From a virus, in the IMG/VR virus record IMGVR_UViG_3300035665_000059, positions 1 through 50,165 of that record: a DNA stretch of 50,165 nt. One strand, given 5' to 3'. A program made the translations under genes and the position numbers. Shown here piece by piece: positions 41,093 through 46,781 of the stretch (within the stretch, counting starts at the first letter, position 1; each line of letters starts with the position of its first letter). The notes beneath the pieces were generated by a model that made no database searches, was not told the origin of the DNA, and saw only the letters and a program-made list of their open reading frames with translations.

Positions 41093-41704
41093 CTATACCT
41101 TTACACCCAGTTCTGTCAAGTGCTTTAGTGATGCCAGTTCGCTAGCAGGTTGATAGGCATAGCACATCCATTTTTCGCTCAGCAACCACAGTCTGTATAC
41201 GCGCTCTTCTGGGTGAGGAAACTCGCCTTCCACCACAGCCATGCTGTCATAGCGTGCACTGTAGACTCGTTCACCCATGTCAAACTTTGTACGAACTGCG
41301 CCTTCTGGAATCAGTTCGGGTTTGAAGTAGTCGTGTGATCTGCTACGGATTGGCACTTCGTACCGGTCTAACACCTGTTTTACAAAAGTGTTAGGCCGGT
41401 GGATACTGTTGCTCAAACTGTCGATTGTGTCGCCTTCCAAGTAACCACTGATAATATAGCTGATCTCTTCCGATGTGGCGGGTGTTCCGCGCTTTTCTTG
41501 ACGGTAGCGACGATCACGCGCCTTCTTTTCTTTGTGCTTTTCGATGAGATTGCCCAACCGGGTGGTATTGTAGGCAATGTTTAAGATCGAGCACGCCTCT
41601 TTTTTGGTGATTGGCTTTTCGGCCTCCAACAGTGCAATAACTTTGTCTAGGTTGGAGGGATCCAGCTTTTCATCATCACCGTTTTTAGTCTTTTTAGAGG
41701 GCAC
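41093..41704 (-). CDS. HTH-containing regulatory or DNA-binding protein (203 aa)
   Basis: The N-terminal part is highly charged (PSKKTKNGDDEKLDPSNLDK). Helix-turn-helix-like segments follow: PITKKEACSILNIAYNTTRL (about 31-50) and EEISYIISGYLEGDTIDSLS..HRPNTFVKQVL (about 78-112). The basic linker between them (KHKEKKARDRRYRQEKRGTP) suits DNA contact. The C-terminal half is beta-rich (MGERVYSARYDSMAVVEGEF). It is probably an early transcription regulator or DNA-binding protein. Its end is one base from the 40783 gene, and its start overlaps the small 41694 gene. Confidence 0.7.
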   Translation of the reverse strand: MPSKKTKNGDDEKLDPSNLDKVIALLEAEKPITKKEACSILNIAYNTTRLGNLIEKHKEKKARDRRYRQEKRGTPATSEEISYIISGYLEGDTIDSLSNSIHRPNTFVKQVLDRYEVPIRSRSHDYFKPELIPEGAVRTKFDMGERVYSARYDSMAVVEGEFPHPEERVYRLWLLSEKWMCYAYQPASELASLKHLTELGVKV

Positions 41705-41903
41705 GATCCATCACCTTTCTTTCACCGTTTTCATCAAAACCACACAATACCTGGGGAACGTCACTCCAGTCGGTCCAGGTATGCTCTGTTACCCAACCCG
41801 GGTTACCATCAGCGCCCATTGTGGACCGGACTTCGCGTTCACGAACTCTGTACTGCAACACACGGTGGCCACTTCCAAAAACCAGCCAGCGAAGTTCAAT
41901 CAT
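41694..41903 (-). CDS. Hypothetical small protein (69 aa)
   Basis: A 69-residue Trp-rich protein (MIELRWLVFGSGHRVLQYRV, TEHTWTDWSDVPQVLCGFDE). It has a strong ribosome site (GGAGGATTT before the ATG) and overlaps the 41093 gene by 11 bases, consistent with a real short gene. Function unknown. The high Arg content in the first half is typical of small phage modulators. Confidence 0.75.
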   Translation of the reverse strand: MIELRWLVFGSGHRVLQYRVREREVRSTMGADGNPGWVTEHTWTDWSDVPQVLCGFDENGERKVMDRAL

Positions 41904-41922
41904 AAATCCTCCAATAACGACT

Positions 41923-41944
41923 AAAGGCGGCCTGAGCCGCCTTT
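41923..41944 (-). terminator. Hairpin terminator, short T-run
   Basis: A 9-bp GC-rich stem (41923-41931 with 41936-41944, AAAGGCGGC/GCCGCCTTT) has a 4-base loop. The minus-strand T-run is only three bases, so termination may be partial. It follows the 41948 gene. Confidence 0.7.
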
Positions 41945-41947
41945 TAA

Positions 41948-42307
41948 TTAACCAGAGATAACGCCGGTCAGATAGACAGCGGCCTTGCCGGTCAGCTTGT
42001 CTAGAATTTCATCGTCTACGGTACCACCCTTGGCAGCAATAGCAGCCTTCAGTGCAGCGATGCTGCTCTCCTTCGAGACACGCTTAGTGCCCTCTGAGCC
42101 ACCGCTTGGCTTCTTGGTATCGCCACCACTGGCTGCTTCCTTTTTTACATAGACGCCTGCTTGTACCAACACCATACGTACGCCGTTGGGGCTTTGTTCA
42201 AAAGTTTCTGCAATATCTTTGATGATTTCGGTACTGGTCTCAGGAGTGGGTTCTGCATCCTTGTATGCCTTGATTACTTGAGCCTTGGTTTCGTCGGTCC
42301 ATGCCAT
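41948..42307 (-). CDS. Small HTH-like DNA-binding protein (119 aa)
   Basis: A 119-residue protein with an N-terminal helical domain MAWTDETKAQVIKAYKDAEP, TSTEIIKDIAETFEQSPNGV and RMVLVQAGVYVKKEAA. Its Trp-led first helix and short recognition helix resemble the repeat units of the 38239 protein. A flexible Gly/Ser/Lys linker follows (SGGDTKKPSGGSEGTKRVSK), then a C-terminal helical segment. It is probably a DNA-binding protein related to the SANT-like one; function unproven. Confidence 0.7.
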   Translation of the reverse strand: MAWTDETKAQVIKAYKDAEPTPETSTEIIKDIAETFEQSPNGVRMVLVQAGVYVKKEAASGGDTKKPSGGSEGTKRVSKESSIAALKAAIAAKGGTVDDEILDKLTGKAAVYLTGVISG

Positions 42308-42319
42308 GATTGTTTTCCT

Positions 42320-42583
42320 TTAGTGATAAGATTTAGTTGATTTAGGGGAGTAGCCACACTGCAAGAGTTCTTCTTCCAGCAGTTTGTCGTACAGGGCTTC
42401 GTAACATGCCACAAGCGTGTACAGTGTGTCTGTAGGCACAACACTAGGCGGCAGGTCTTCTGGATTCAGTTTGTCACTGCACAGTTCTTCAATCTTTTCC
42501 TTGACTTGTAGGCTCTGTTGAAGCGTTTGAAATAACAGTTTGTTATCCCACACTCTGAACTTGCGGTGTGATTTTGAATTCAT
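42320..42583 (-). CDS. Hypothetical protein (87 aa), probably leaderless
   Basis: The frame extends upstream, but the promoter -10 box (42591-42596) lies inside that extension, so the true start must be downstream. The ATG at 42583 lies seven bases after TATAAT, at the expected +1, suggesting a leaderless mRNA; the in-frame ATG at 42589 is too near the -10. Product: NSKSHRKFRVWDNKLLFQTL, then helical VKEKIEELCSDKLNPEDLPP. It ends SPKSTKSYH. The N-terminus is basic. Function unknown. Confidence 0.7.
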   Translation of the reverse strand: MNSKSHRKFRVWDNKLLFQTLQQSLQVKEKIEELCSDKLNPEDLPPSVVPTDTLYTLVACYEALYDKLLEEELLQCGYSPKSTKSYH

Positions 42584-42590
42584 TGACATT

Positions 42591-42619
42591 ATTATAAGTC
42601 TTTGGGTTGTGTTGTTCAA
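42591..42619 (-). promoter_or_regulatory. Promoter for 42320 gene
   Basis: On the minus strand, TTGAAC (42614-42619) and TATAAT (42591-42596) with a 17-bp spacer, preceded by AATTTTGCAT. It overlaps the upstream part of the longer reading frame, setting the start at 42583. Confidence 0.88.
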
Positions 42620-42633
42620 ATGCAAAATTTTTG

Positions 42634-42732
42634 ACCATATTTCAACACACTATTGGCGTGATAAGATAAGAGCCATCTCGTTTAAAGGTTGCTATTACTG
42701 AGCAAACCTCCATTAATGCGCTGAAATATGGT
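42634..42732 (-). repeat. Inverted repeat directly 3' of tRNA-Thr
   Basis: An 11-bp perfect inverted repeat (42634-42644 with 42722-42732, ACCATATTTCA/TGAAATATGGT) has a 77-base loop. In the minus-strand RNA the stem begins with the discriminator and CCA of tRNA-Thr, so the tRNA end would be paired until processing. The loop holds a smaller stem (AGGTTTGCT / AGCAACCT). No gene or T-run follows, so it is not a terminator. Confidence 0.75.
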
Positions 42733-42803
42733 GCCCCCACCTGGAATCGAACTAGGAATTAATGCTTACAAGGCAATCGTTATAGCCATTTAACTATAGG
42801 GGC
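42729..42803 (-). tRNA. tRNA-Thr(UGU)
   Basis: Acceptor stem GCCCCTA/TGGGGGC, discriminator A, encoded CCA, D-stem GTTA/TAAC, anticodon loop CTTGTAA, T-loop TTCGATT. One mismatch in the anticodon stem and one in the T stem. It reads ACA and other ACN codons. Confidence 0.92.
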
Positions 42804-42808
42804 AAGTG

Positions 42809-43047
42809 GCACGACAGCCCATCCTGTTTTCGTCGTGCGCAGAGGCGGGTTCCTTTCGGGGGTGTACAGGCCCGCCAATACAAGCACTAGCCGGTTGAAT
42901 GCAGCCGACCAGTCTTCTTTATCAGTGAAGTGCTAGTATTTTATAAACACACCGGGGACCACGGTGCGCACCGTACGGCCTGACCCGCGGAAGGTGTCTC
43001 GAGAATACTCCGCATATATGTATTAAGTGGCGGTGTGTTTATAAAAT
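42809..43047 (-). ncRNA. Structured non-coding segment of unknown identity
   Basis: No ORF or tRNA fits this stretch, yet it is an almost continuous series of stems. They are 42809-42815/42832-42838 (7 bp), 42844-42849/42871-42876 (6 bp), 42886-42894/42905-42913 (9 bp with wobble) or the alternative 42879-42888/42929-42938, and the 17-bp stem 42938-42954/43031-43047 with inner hairpins. On the minus strand it directly follows the tmRNA tag domain and precedes tRNA-Thr. It may be the 3' domain (pseudoknots) of the tmRNA coding piece or an independent RNA. I see no ribozyme core I recognise. Confidence 0.6.
42938..43047 (-). repeat. 17-bp perfect inverted repeat with 76-base loop
   Basis: Arms 42938-42954 and 43031-43047 (ATTTTATAAACACACCG and complement). 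The loop contains a GCGGAG/CTTCCGC stem and the palindrome ACGGTGCGCACCGT (42961-42974). It immediately follows hairpin P5 of the tmRNA on the minus strand. Confidence 0.85.
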
Positions 43048-43400
43048 GCCACATGATTTGTAACAAGGACATGTGGCCAAACCTTGGCTCAGCTAGTTTT
43101 TTAGGCTGCTAGAGCGTAAACGCTGTCGTTTGCATTTAAGTTTTTTGCTGTTTCGGATTGAGAAACCCCAACCCTACGGCTGTCGCATTGCCGAGTTGCC
43201 GTCTTCACTATCTCACGCTGTCGAAACCACGTCCGGCCCATTAGAAAGTAGTTTGACAGAAGATCGCCCCAATTGGCTGCTGGCCGCTTCTGATTAGGGC
43301 TGCCACACCCGTGAACTAACAAACTACTTTCTGGTGGACCGGGGCGGGAATGATCCGCCGTCCAACATGCCTTCGATCTGACAGAATTACAACCATATTC
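43048..43400 (-). ncRNA. ssrA: Circularly permuted two-piece tmRNA
   Basis: Ribosome-rescue RNA with the acceptor piece placed before the coding piece. Acceptor piece: a T-arm (GGCGG-ATCATTC-CCGCC) and CCGGTCC-A-CCA, with the 3' end at 43332. Coding piece: starts at 43239 with GGGCCGG, which pairs with CCGGTCC to give a 7-bp acceptor stem with the G3.U70 pair and A73 that alanyl-tRNA synthetase needs. The conserved D-loop TGGTTTCGACA follows (43229-43219), then pseudoknot PK1 (43173-43150; GGTTG/CAATC and GTTTC/GAAAC) and the tag reading frame GCA...TAA (43133-43101) coding ANDSVYALAA. Hairpin P5 is 43077-43070/43055-43048. The 43240-43331 spacer is excised. The acceptor-piece 5' end and coding-piece 3' end are not certain. 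Confidence 0.92.
43243..43332 (-). repeat. 13-bp stem closing the tmRNA intervening segment
   Basis: A perfect inverted repeat 43243-43255 with 43320-43332 (AGAAAGTAGTTTG/CAAACTACTTTCT). In the precursor it stacks on the acceptor stem: CCGGTCC-ACC-stem-loop-stem-AAT-GGGCCGG. It holds the two tmRNA pieces together before processing. The loop includes a GGCAGCC..GGCCAGCAGCC GC-rich region. Confidence 0.9.
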
Positions 43401-43499
43401 TACTACAATCGGGACTCGAACCCGTATGCGACCCGTTCTTCCTGGCCTGTCTACTCTGTATCCGGATTTAGGAGTAAACTATCGGTGTTCCAGTGTAGT
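43401..43499 (-). tRNA. Aberrant tRNA-like element (no normal anticodon arm)
   Basis: A canonical T-arm (CGGG-TTCGAGT-CCCG) and a six-base-pair acceptor stem (ACTACA/TGTAGT) are present, but the 99-base span has no 5-7-5 anticodon arm. The middle folds as CTGG/CCAG around an 8-bp stem (GTTTACTC/GAGTAGAC) with a 15-base loop. CCA is not encoded. It could be a decayed class II tRNA, a D-armless tRNA, or part of the leader of the tmRNA acceptor piece, which starts next to it. Confidence 0.5.
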
Positions 43500-43515
43500 C
43501 GGCTAAGTAGTGGTA

Positions 43516-43788
43516 CTAGATTTCTTCGGTGACAACACCATCCATCTTGTCTTCAAAAAACTGACGGTACCGGTGGTTCAGATCGTACTGACGTTGCAGT
43601 GCTTCAACCTGTGCCAGGAATGTAGAACGGGCTGCTTCATAGGCCAGTGCAAAATTCACCACGGCCTCATCGTCTTGTTCGGTAACGTCGATGCCACTCA
43701 GTTTGGTAGTGGGCTCTTGAACCACCAATACTTGGCGGTTACTGATCTTGCCCTTCAGGTCTGTGTATACAAATGTTTTCAGTTTCAT
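43516..43788 (-). CDS. Hypothetical protein (90 aa)
   Basis: A 90-residue protein with MKLKTFVYTDLKGKISNRQV, then ELSGIDVT-like KLSGIDVTEQDDEAVVNFAL and a helical end AQVEALQRQYDLNHRYRQFF. Acidic centre and end. No recognisable family. It has its own promoter at 43814-43842. It is followed by the RNA block containing the tRNA-like element and tmRNA, so this promoter may also feed them. Confidence 0.75.
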   Translation of the reverse strand: MKLKTFVYTDLKGKISNRQVLVVQEPTTKLSGIDVTEQDDEAVVNFALAYEAARSTFLAQVEALQRQYDLNHRYRQFFEDKMDGVVTEEI

Positions 43789-43813
43789 GGGGTTTTACCG
43801 TTTGAGAACAACT

Positions 43814-43842
43814 ATTATAGCCCAAAAGCTAGGGTGTTTCAA
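43814..43842 (-). promoter_or_regulatory. Promoter ahead of 43516 gene and RNA block
   Basis: On the minus strand, TTGAAA (43837-43842) and TATAAT (43814-43819) with a 17-bp spacer. AATTTTGGC precedes CTTGAAA. No terminator separates it from the tmRNA and tRNA-Thr, so it probably transcribes them too. Confidence 0.88.
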
Positions 43843-43851
43843 GCCAAAATT

Positions 43852-44112
43852 TTATTGAGTCTTTTCCAAGTTGACAGCAAGTGCAGACCTAAAACGGGCA
43901 CCCATGCTGGGTACTACACATGAGGAGATGATCAGTGGAGCGATTAATACACTCATCAAGAAAAAGGTCACTACACTGATCCTCCAGTGGGTCACCACCA
44001 TCAACTCAGGGTGTGTGATTCTTAAACTGCTAATCACAGGCCAAAACAGTTCATATACTGCAACCAATCCTGTGGTGACTGCACATAGGAGATAGAAACT
44101 TAGTACTGTCAT
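43852..44112 (-). CDS. Small membrane protein (86 aa)
   Basis: The start at 44112 overlaps the stop of the preceding gene (ATGA) and has AAGGTGGG upstream; the longer open frame begins with GTG. Two hydrophobic helices are obvious: TVLSFYLLCAVTTGLVAVYE and ISVVTFFLMSVLIAPLIISS. The C-terminus is charged (SMGARFRSALAVNLEKTQ). It may be an inner-membrane protein or holin-like accessory. No family assigned. Confidence 0.75.
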   Translation of the reverse strand: MTVLSFYLLCAVTTGLVAVYELFWPVISSLRITHPELMVVTHWRISVVTFFLMSVLIAPLIISSCVVPSMGARFRSALAVNLEKTQ

Positions 44113-44492
44113 TGAACCCACCTTGCACGTGCACCAAAGCTAAACATGATCTTTTCATTGGTGTTAGGTGGTCGTTCCTTGCTGTACGGTCCAGGTGATA
44201 ACAGTGCTGCTGCCTGAGTCTTCTCATTGTTGGAAAACATGTCCATGTCTACCCTGCCACAGAACCTCTTGAACAGCACGGCTTGACGAATCATACTGTG
44301 CGTCCAAAATGGTGTTGTGGGGGTACGTCGACGGTATGCTACATTGCTGATGGCCTTGGCCAGTTGTTCGTTGTTGGGGTGGTCTTTCAGTGCCCTCTTC
44401 AAACGCTTGATACGATTGCGCTCCCAGACTCGAGATGTTTTGTAGTTTGCTGACTGAGAAACCTTGCTGTTGCCGCCACTCTTATTTGCCAT
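44109..44492 (-). CDS. Hypothetical basic protein (127 aa)
   Basis: A 127-residue Arg/Lys-rich protein (ANKSGGNSKVSQSANYKTSR, VWERNRIKRLKRALKDHPNN, VAYRRRTPTTPFWTHSMIRQ). The N-terminal part looks disordered and nucleic-acid-binding. The C-terminus SKERPPNTNEKIMFSFGARA is conserved-looking but unassigned to me. Overlaps with both neighbours indicate operon membership. An RNA- or DNA-associated role is only a guess. Confidence 0.75.
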   Translation of the reverse strand: MANKSGGNSKVSQSANYKTSRVWERNRIKRLKRALKDHPNNEQLAKAISNVAYRRRTPTTPFWTHSMIRQAVLFKRFCGRVDMDMFSNNEKTQAAALLSPGPYSKERPPNTNEKIMFSFGARARWVQ

Positions 44493-44739
44493 ATTTTGTA
44501 AATACCTCGTAGTATGTTATTTTGTTTTCTTTGTGTTCTAAAATCTTGATCAATCCCAACTCTTCCAAGAACCCCATGCAAGTTACCACTTCCTCTGGGC
44601 TTTCACAGACGACGCCACCCATAAAGAGGTAATCTTTGATATGGTTTACCACTTCTAGGGTCAGATAGTTTCCAGATAGGGGTTTTAAGTAGTCAAGTAT
44701 TAGACCCAGTGGATTGAAGTTGTTCTGATAGATTTTCAT
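44482..44739 (-). CDS. Hypothetical protein, winged-helix-like (85 aa)
   Basis: I chose the ATG at 44739 (MKIYQNNFNPLGLILDYLKP); the ATG at 44751 has its ribosome site too close. The sequence reads as helix-helix-helix-beta wing (LTLEVVNHIKDYLFMGGVVC, EEVVTCMGFLEELGLIKILE, NKITYYEVF), the pattern of small winged-helix proteins. It overlaps the end of ThyX by 47 bases and the next gene by 11. A transcription regulator is possible. Confidence 0.65.
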   Translation of the reverse strand: MKIYQNNFNPLGLILDYLKPLSGNYLTLEVVNHIKDYLFMGGVVCESPEEVVTCMGFLEELGLIKILEHKENKITYYEVFTKYGK

Positions 44740-45391
44740 TGTGTAACACATCCTTCAGAGCCGGAAACTCGCCTAACAAGATGTCTAAGCAGGCCTGGGC
44801 TACTTCACGGTGCTCTTTTTGGGTACCCATATCTGTTCTCAACATGCAGTAGTGAATCCAGCTGCGTACACTTCCGGCCATATATAGACGGCTATGTGTT
44901 AAACCTTCTGGCAACACAGCACGGGCCTGTTCTTTTGCAATACCGTTGGTCAAGGCCCAGGTATACGCTCGTTTTACTACTCGTAACACGTCTTGTTGTT
45001 GGGCTTCCCAGACTTCCACTAGCTCTTTGTCGTCTGTCTCCAAACTGGCCTGACGATTCTTGAGGTCCTGCATTCGTGCTTCACGGATTTCAAAACCCAA
45101 GTCGTCTGCACGGGCATATCGCTGGCTGAATTCTTGGAAAGAGAAGCTGCGATGACGTAATATCTGTCGTGCAATATCACGGGTAGTGTTGATCTCCACT
45201 ACCATGTGAGCCATTTCAAAGGGGCTCCAGTGTTGGTTTTTCACCAAGTATTTAAGCAGCTTTGGCGCGGTCTCTGTGTTGAGCTGGTTACTGGGATTGC
45301 TAACACGTGCAATATAGGCCAACATGTCGTTGACAGTTGGAACTTCTGGAATCTTGCTTTCTGTGACTCCTACTAATCTTACAGCGTTCAA
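44693..45391 (-). CDS. thyX: Flavin-dependent thymidylate synthase
   Basis: A 232-residue ThyX. The signature RHR..S-x6-S.RY is RHRSFSFQEFSQRY (79-92). HWSPFEMAHMVVEI (54-67) and the C-terminal QARAVLPEGLTHSRLYMAG and WIHYCMLRTDMGTQKEHRE segments hold further FAD- and dUMP-binding residues. It converts dUMP to dTMP with methylene-tetrahydrofolate, NADPH and FAD. Together with the encoded dUTPase and deaminase-like protein it supplies thymidylate for phage DNA. The start overlaps the upstream gene by four bases. Confidence 0.96.
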   Translation of the reverse strand: MNAVRLVGVTESKIPEVPTVNDMLAYIARVSNPSNQLNTETAPKLLKYLVKNQHWSPFEMAHMVVEINTTRDIARQILRHRSFSFQEFSQRYARADDLGFEIREARMQDLKNRQASLETDDKELVEVWEAQQQDVLRVVKRAYTWALTNGIAKEQARAVLPEGLTHSRLYMAGSVRSWIHYCMLRTDMGTQKEHREVAQACLDILLGEFPALKDVLHNENLSEQLQSTGSNT

Positions 45392-45693
45392 CGGCGGTCT
45401 TCCTTTTGAAAGAAATCGAGTACTTGGTCTAGTTCATTGTAAGTACGTTCATGAATGTTATCACACTCTTGTATCATCTTATGCATCTTTTTAGCTGCAA
45501 ACAACACCATATCTGCTTCGTGCGCATTGTCCAGTGCAAGTGGAAAGTGTCGACCACAGGTGTCATAAAAGCACACTTGGTCTTCGTCTAGTACGGCACG
45601 GTACCAGTAGTGTTGTCCGTTATGTTCAAATGTTTCACTGGGATCAACGTTGTTATATTCGTTGAAGTCTACGGGGCCAAAAAATAGTTCCAT
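45388..45693 (-). CDS. Hypothetical protein (101 aa)
   Basis: An acidic 101-residue protein (ELFFGPVDFNEYNNVDPSET, YDTCGRHFPLALDNAHEADM, ERTYNELDQVLDFFQKEDRR). A central beta part and helical C-terminus. No family recognised. It is first after the tRNA cluster terminator and overlaps the ThyX start, so it is translated with ThyX. An accessory to thymidylate synthesis is possible but not shown. No clear promoter was found between the terminator and this gene. Confidence 0.7.
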   Translation of the reverse strand: MELFFGPVDFNEYNNVDPSETFEHNGQHYWYRAVLDEDQVCFYDTCGRHFPLALDNAHEADMVLFAAKKMHKMIQECDNIHERTYNELDQVLDFFQKEDRR

Positions 45694-45725
45694 TACTTTC
45701 TTTCGTGGTTAAAATTAAAAACGCA

Positions 45726-45755
45726 AAAAGCCACAGCAGATTCTGCTGTGGCTCA
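45726..45755 (-). terminator. Terminator after the tRNA cluster
   Basis: A strong 12-bp stem (AGCCACAGCAGA / TCTGCTGTGGCT) with a minimal loop is followed on the minus strand by TTTTTGCGTTTTT. Its upstream arm lies a few bases after the CCA of tRNA-Leu. It ends the long tRNA transcript. Confidence 0.92.
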
Positions 45756-45758
45756 TGT

Positions 45759-45846
45759 TGGTACCCCCGGCCGGACTCGAACCGGCACGCACATAGTCGG
45801 CGAGGGATTTTAAGTCCCTTGTGTCTACCAATTCCACCACAGGGGC
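45759..45846 (-). tRNA. tRNA-Leu(UAA)
   Basis: Class II tRNA. Acceptor GCCCCTG/CGGGGGT, discriminator A and encoded CCA, D-loop with TTGGTAGAC, anticodon arm AGGGA-CTTAAAA-TCCCT, long variable arm, T-arm GCCGG-TTCGAGT-CCGGC. Confidence 0.96.
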
Positions 45847-45851
45847 GTACA

Positions 45852-46253
45852 TCAGGCAATGACGTCGTGATAGAACATACACAGCAAATTGCCTACAATG
45901 GTATCATCATGACCATAACGAACAGGAACCATGACGGTATTTCCATTGACAAAACGATCTACTGCTAGTTCTGCACCAATCTTCTTGTTGAAGCTGTCTT
46001 TGGGTGAGCAATATGCCAGAGCAACCTCTACCATACGAGTGTTACGCCAGTTGCTGCACTTGCGATAAGCAATTGTAACACCGCCACGATTGTCGTGACG
46101 ATTATAACCATGACAAATTCGAAGGTCTAAATCTTCTATGTCGTCTAGGTAGGTGTTGGTATACATAGGGGTTGGATTGATTGGAAAAGGCCAGGCTTGT
46201 TGTGCCTTGGGAAAGTCAATCTTGTTACGGGTGTTTGTTTGGTAAATTATCAT
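45852..46253 (-). CDS. Hypothetical protein (133 aa)
   Basis: The frame extends 51 bases upstream towards tRNA-Asp, but the ATG at 46253 is the first sensible start; no strong ribosome site is visible. Product: MIIYQTNTRNKIDFPKAQQA, DIEDLDLRICHGYNRHDNRG, then GVTIAYRKCSNWRNTRMVEV, VDRFVNGNTVMVPVRYGHDD. Beta-rich, with an NRGG motif that recalls small phage early proteins. Not recognised. It lies between tRNA-Asp and tRNA-Leu, and its stop is only six bases before tRNA-Leu. Confidence 0.75.
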   Translation of the reverse strand: MIIYQTNTRNKIDFPKAQQAWPFPINPTPMYTNTYLDDIEDLDLRICHGYNRHDNRGGVTIAYRKCSNWRNTRMVEVALAYCSPKDSFNKKIGAELAVDRFVNGNTVMVPVRYGHDDTIVGNLLCMFYHDVIA

Positions 46254-46271
46254 GGTGATGTTGTGGTTAGT

Positions 46272-46346
46272 TGGCGGCCTCAAGGGGAATCGAACCCCTG
46301 CCATCGCCGTGACAGGGCGACATTCTTGCCGTTAAACTATGAAGCC
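46272..46346 (-). tRNA. tRNA-Asp(GUC)
   Basis: Acceptor GGCTTCA/TGAGGCC, discriminator G, encoded CCA, anticodon arm TCGCC-CTGTCAC-GGCGA, T-arm AGGGG-TTCGATT-CCCCT. Confidence 0.96.
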
Positions 46347-46504
46347 GACTTATTCCAAGCTGCTTGGATTTGTTCATAGACTTGTTCAAACTGTTGTAGA
46401 GTACAGCCAGTACTTTTCATTACAAAAGTTCGAAGTTGTTCGCCTACCATGTTTAGGTCCAATGCAGTCACGATTGTTTTGAAGACAAAGTATTCATTAT
46501 CCAT
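46337..46504 (-). CDS. Micro-protein ending inside tRNA-Asp (55 aa)
   Basis: A short reading frame not covered by longer genes: MDNEYFVFKTIVTALDLNMV, then EQLRTFVMKSTGCTLQQFEQ and VYEQIQAAWNKSAS. The composition is normal for a helical protein. Its TAG stop lies in the first ten bases of tRNA-Asp. The start is close to the -10 box at 46507, so the exact initiation site is doubtful. A real gene is likely because a consensus promoter sits directly upstream. Confidence 0.65.
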   Translation of the reverse strand: MDNEYFVFKTIVTALDLNMVGEQLRTFVMKSTGCTLQQFEQVYEQIQAAWNKSAS

Positions 46505-46506
46505 AT

Positions 46507-46535
46507 ATTATAGTCCAAATAACACAACACTTCAA
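46507..46535 (-). promoter_or_regulatory. Promoter within the tRNA cluster
   Basis: On the minus strand, TTGAAG (46530-46535) and TATAAT (46507-46512) with a 17-bp spacer, preceded by AATTTTTGAC. It drives the 55-residue ORF, tRNA-Asp, the 133-residue gene and tRNA-Leu. Confidence 0.88.
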
Positions 46536-46549
46536 GTCAAAAATTAAAT

Positions 46550-46625
46550 TGGTCCACTCTCTTGGAATCGAACCAAGTCCCCTGGATTTTCAGTCCAGTG
46601 TACGCACCAGCTATACCAAAAGTGG
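46550..46625 (-). tRNA. tRNA-Phe(GAA)
   Basis: Acceptor CCACTTT/AGAGTGG, discriminator A, encoded CCA, anticodon arm CTGGA-CTGAAAA-TCCAG, T-arm CTTGG-TTCGATT-CCAAG. One base separates it from tRNA-Val. Confidence 0.96.
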
Positions 46626-46626
46626 T

Positions 46627-46701
46627 TGGTAGGATGTGACGGACTCGAACCGCCGACAGTCGTCTTGTAAGGGCGATGTTCTACCACTGAACTAACATCC
46701 T
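46627..46701 (-). tRNA. tRNA-Val(UAC)
   Basis: Acceptor AGGATGT/ACATCCT, discriminator A, encoded CCA, anticodon loop CTTACAA with one mismatch in the stem (30-40), T-loop TTCGAGT. Confidence 0.95.
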
Positions 46702-46702
46702 A

Positions 46703-46781
46703 TGGAGCGGGCAGGGAGAGTCGAACTCCGCGTTCTTCAGCTTGGAAGGCTGTTGGTGGCCCCTTCACCTTGTCTGCCCGC
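46703..46781 (-). tRNA. tRNA-Gly(UCC)
   Basis: Acceptor GCGGGCA/TGCCCGC, discriminator T, encoded CCA, anticodon loop CTTCCAA, T-loop TTCGACT. The D-arm is atypical (GGTG/CACC with loop AAGGGGC) and the gene is 79 bases long. A short ORF ends inside it. Confidence 0.92.

Noticed and set aside
42955-43030. Self-cleaving ribozyme (hammerhead or HDV-like) in the loop of the 17-bp repeat
   Set aside because: The loop has GC-rich hairpins and a CTGA, but the CTGATGA...GAAA core and HDV pairing pattern are not present.
43101-43322. 73-codon reading frame on the minus strand ending ...NANDSVYALAA
   Set aside because: It is the tmRNA coding piece and spacer read as an ORF; only the last ten codons are the real tag, and the rest overlaps the acceptor stem, D-loop and pseudoknot.
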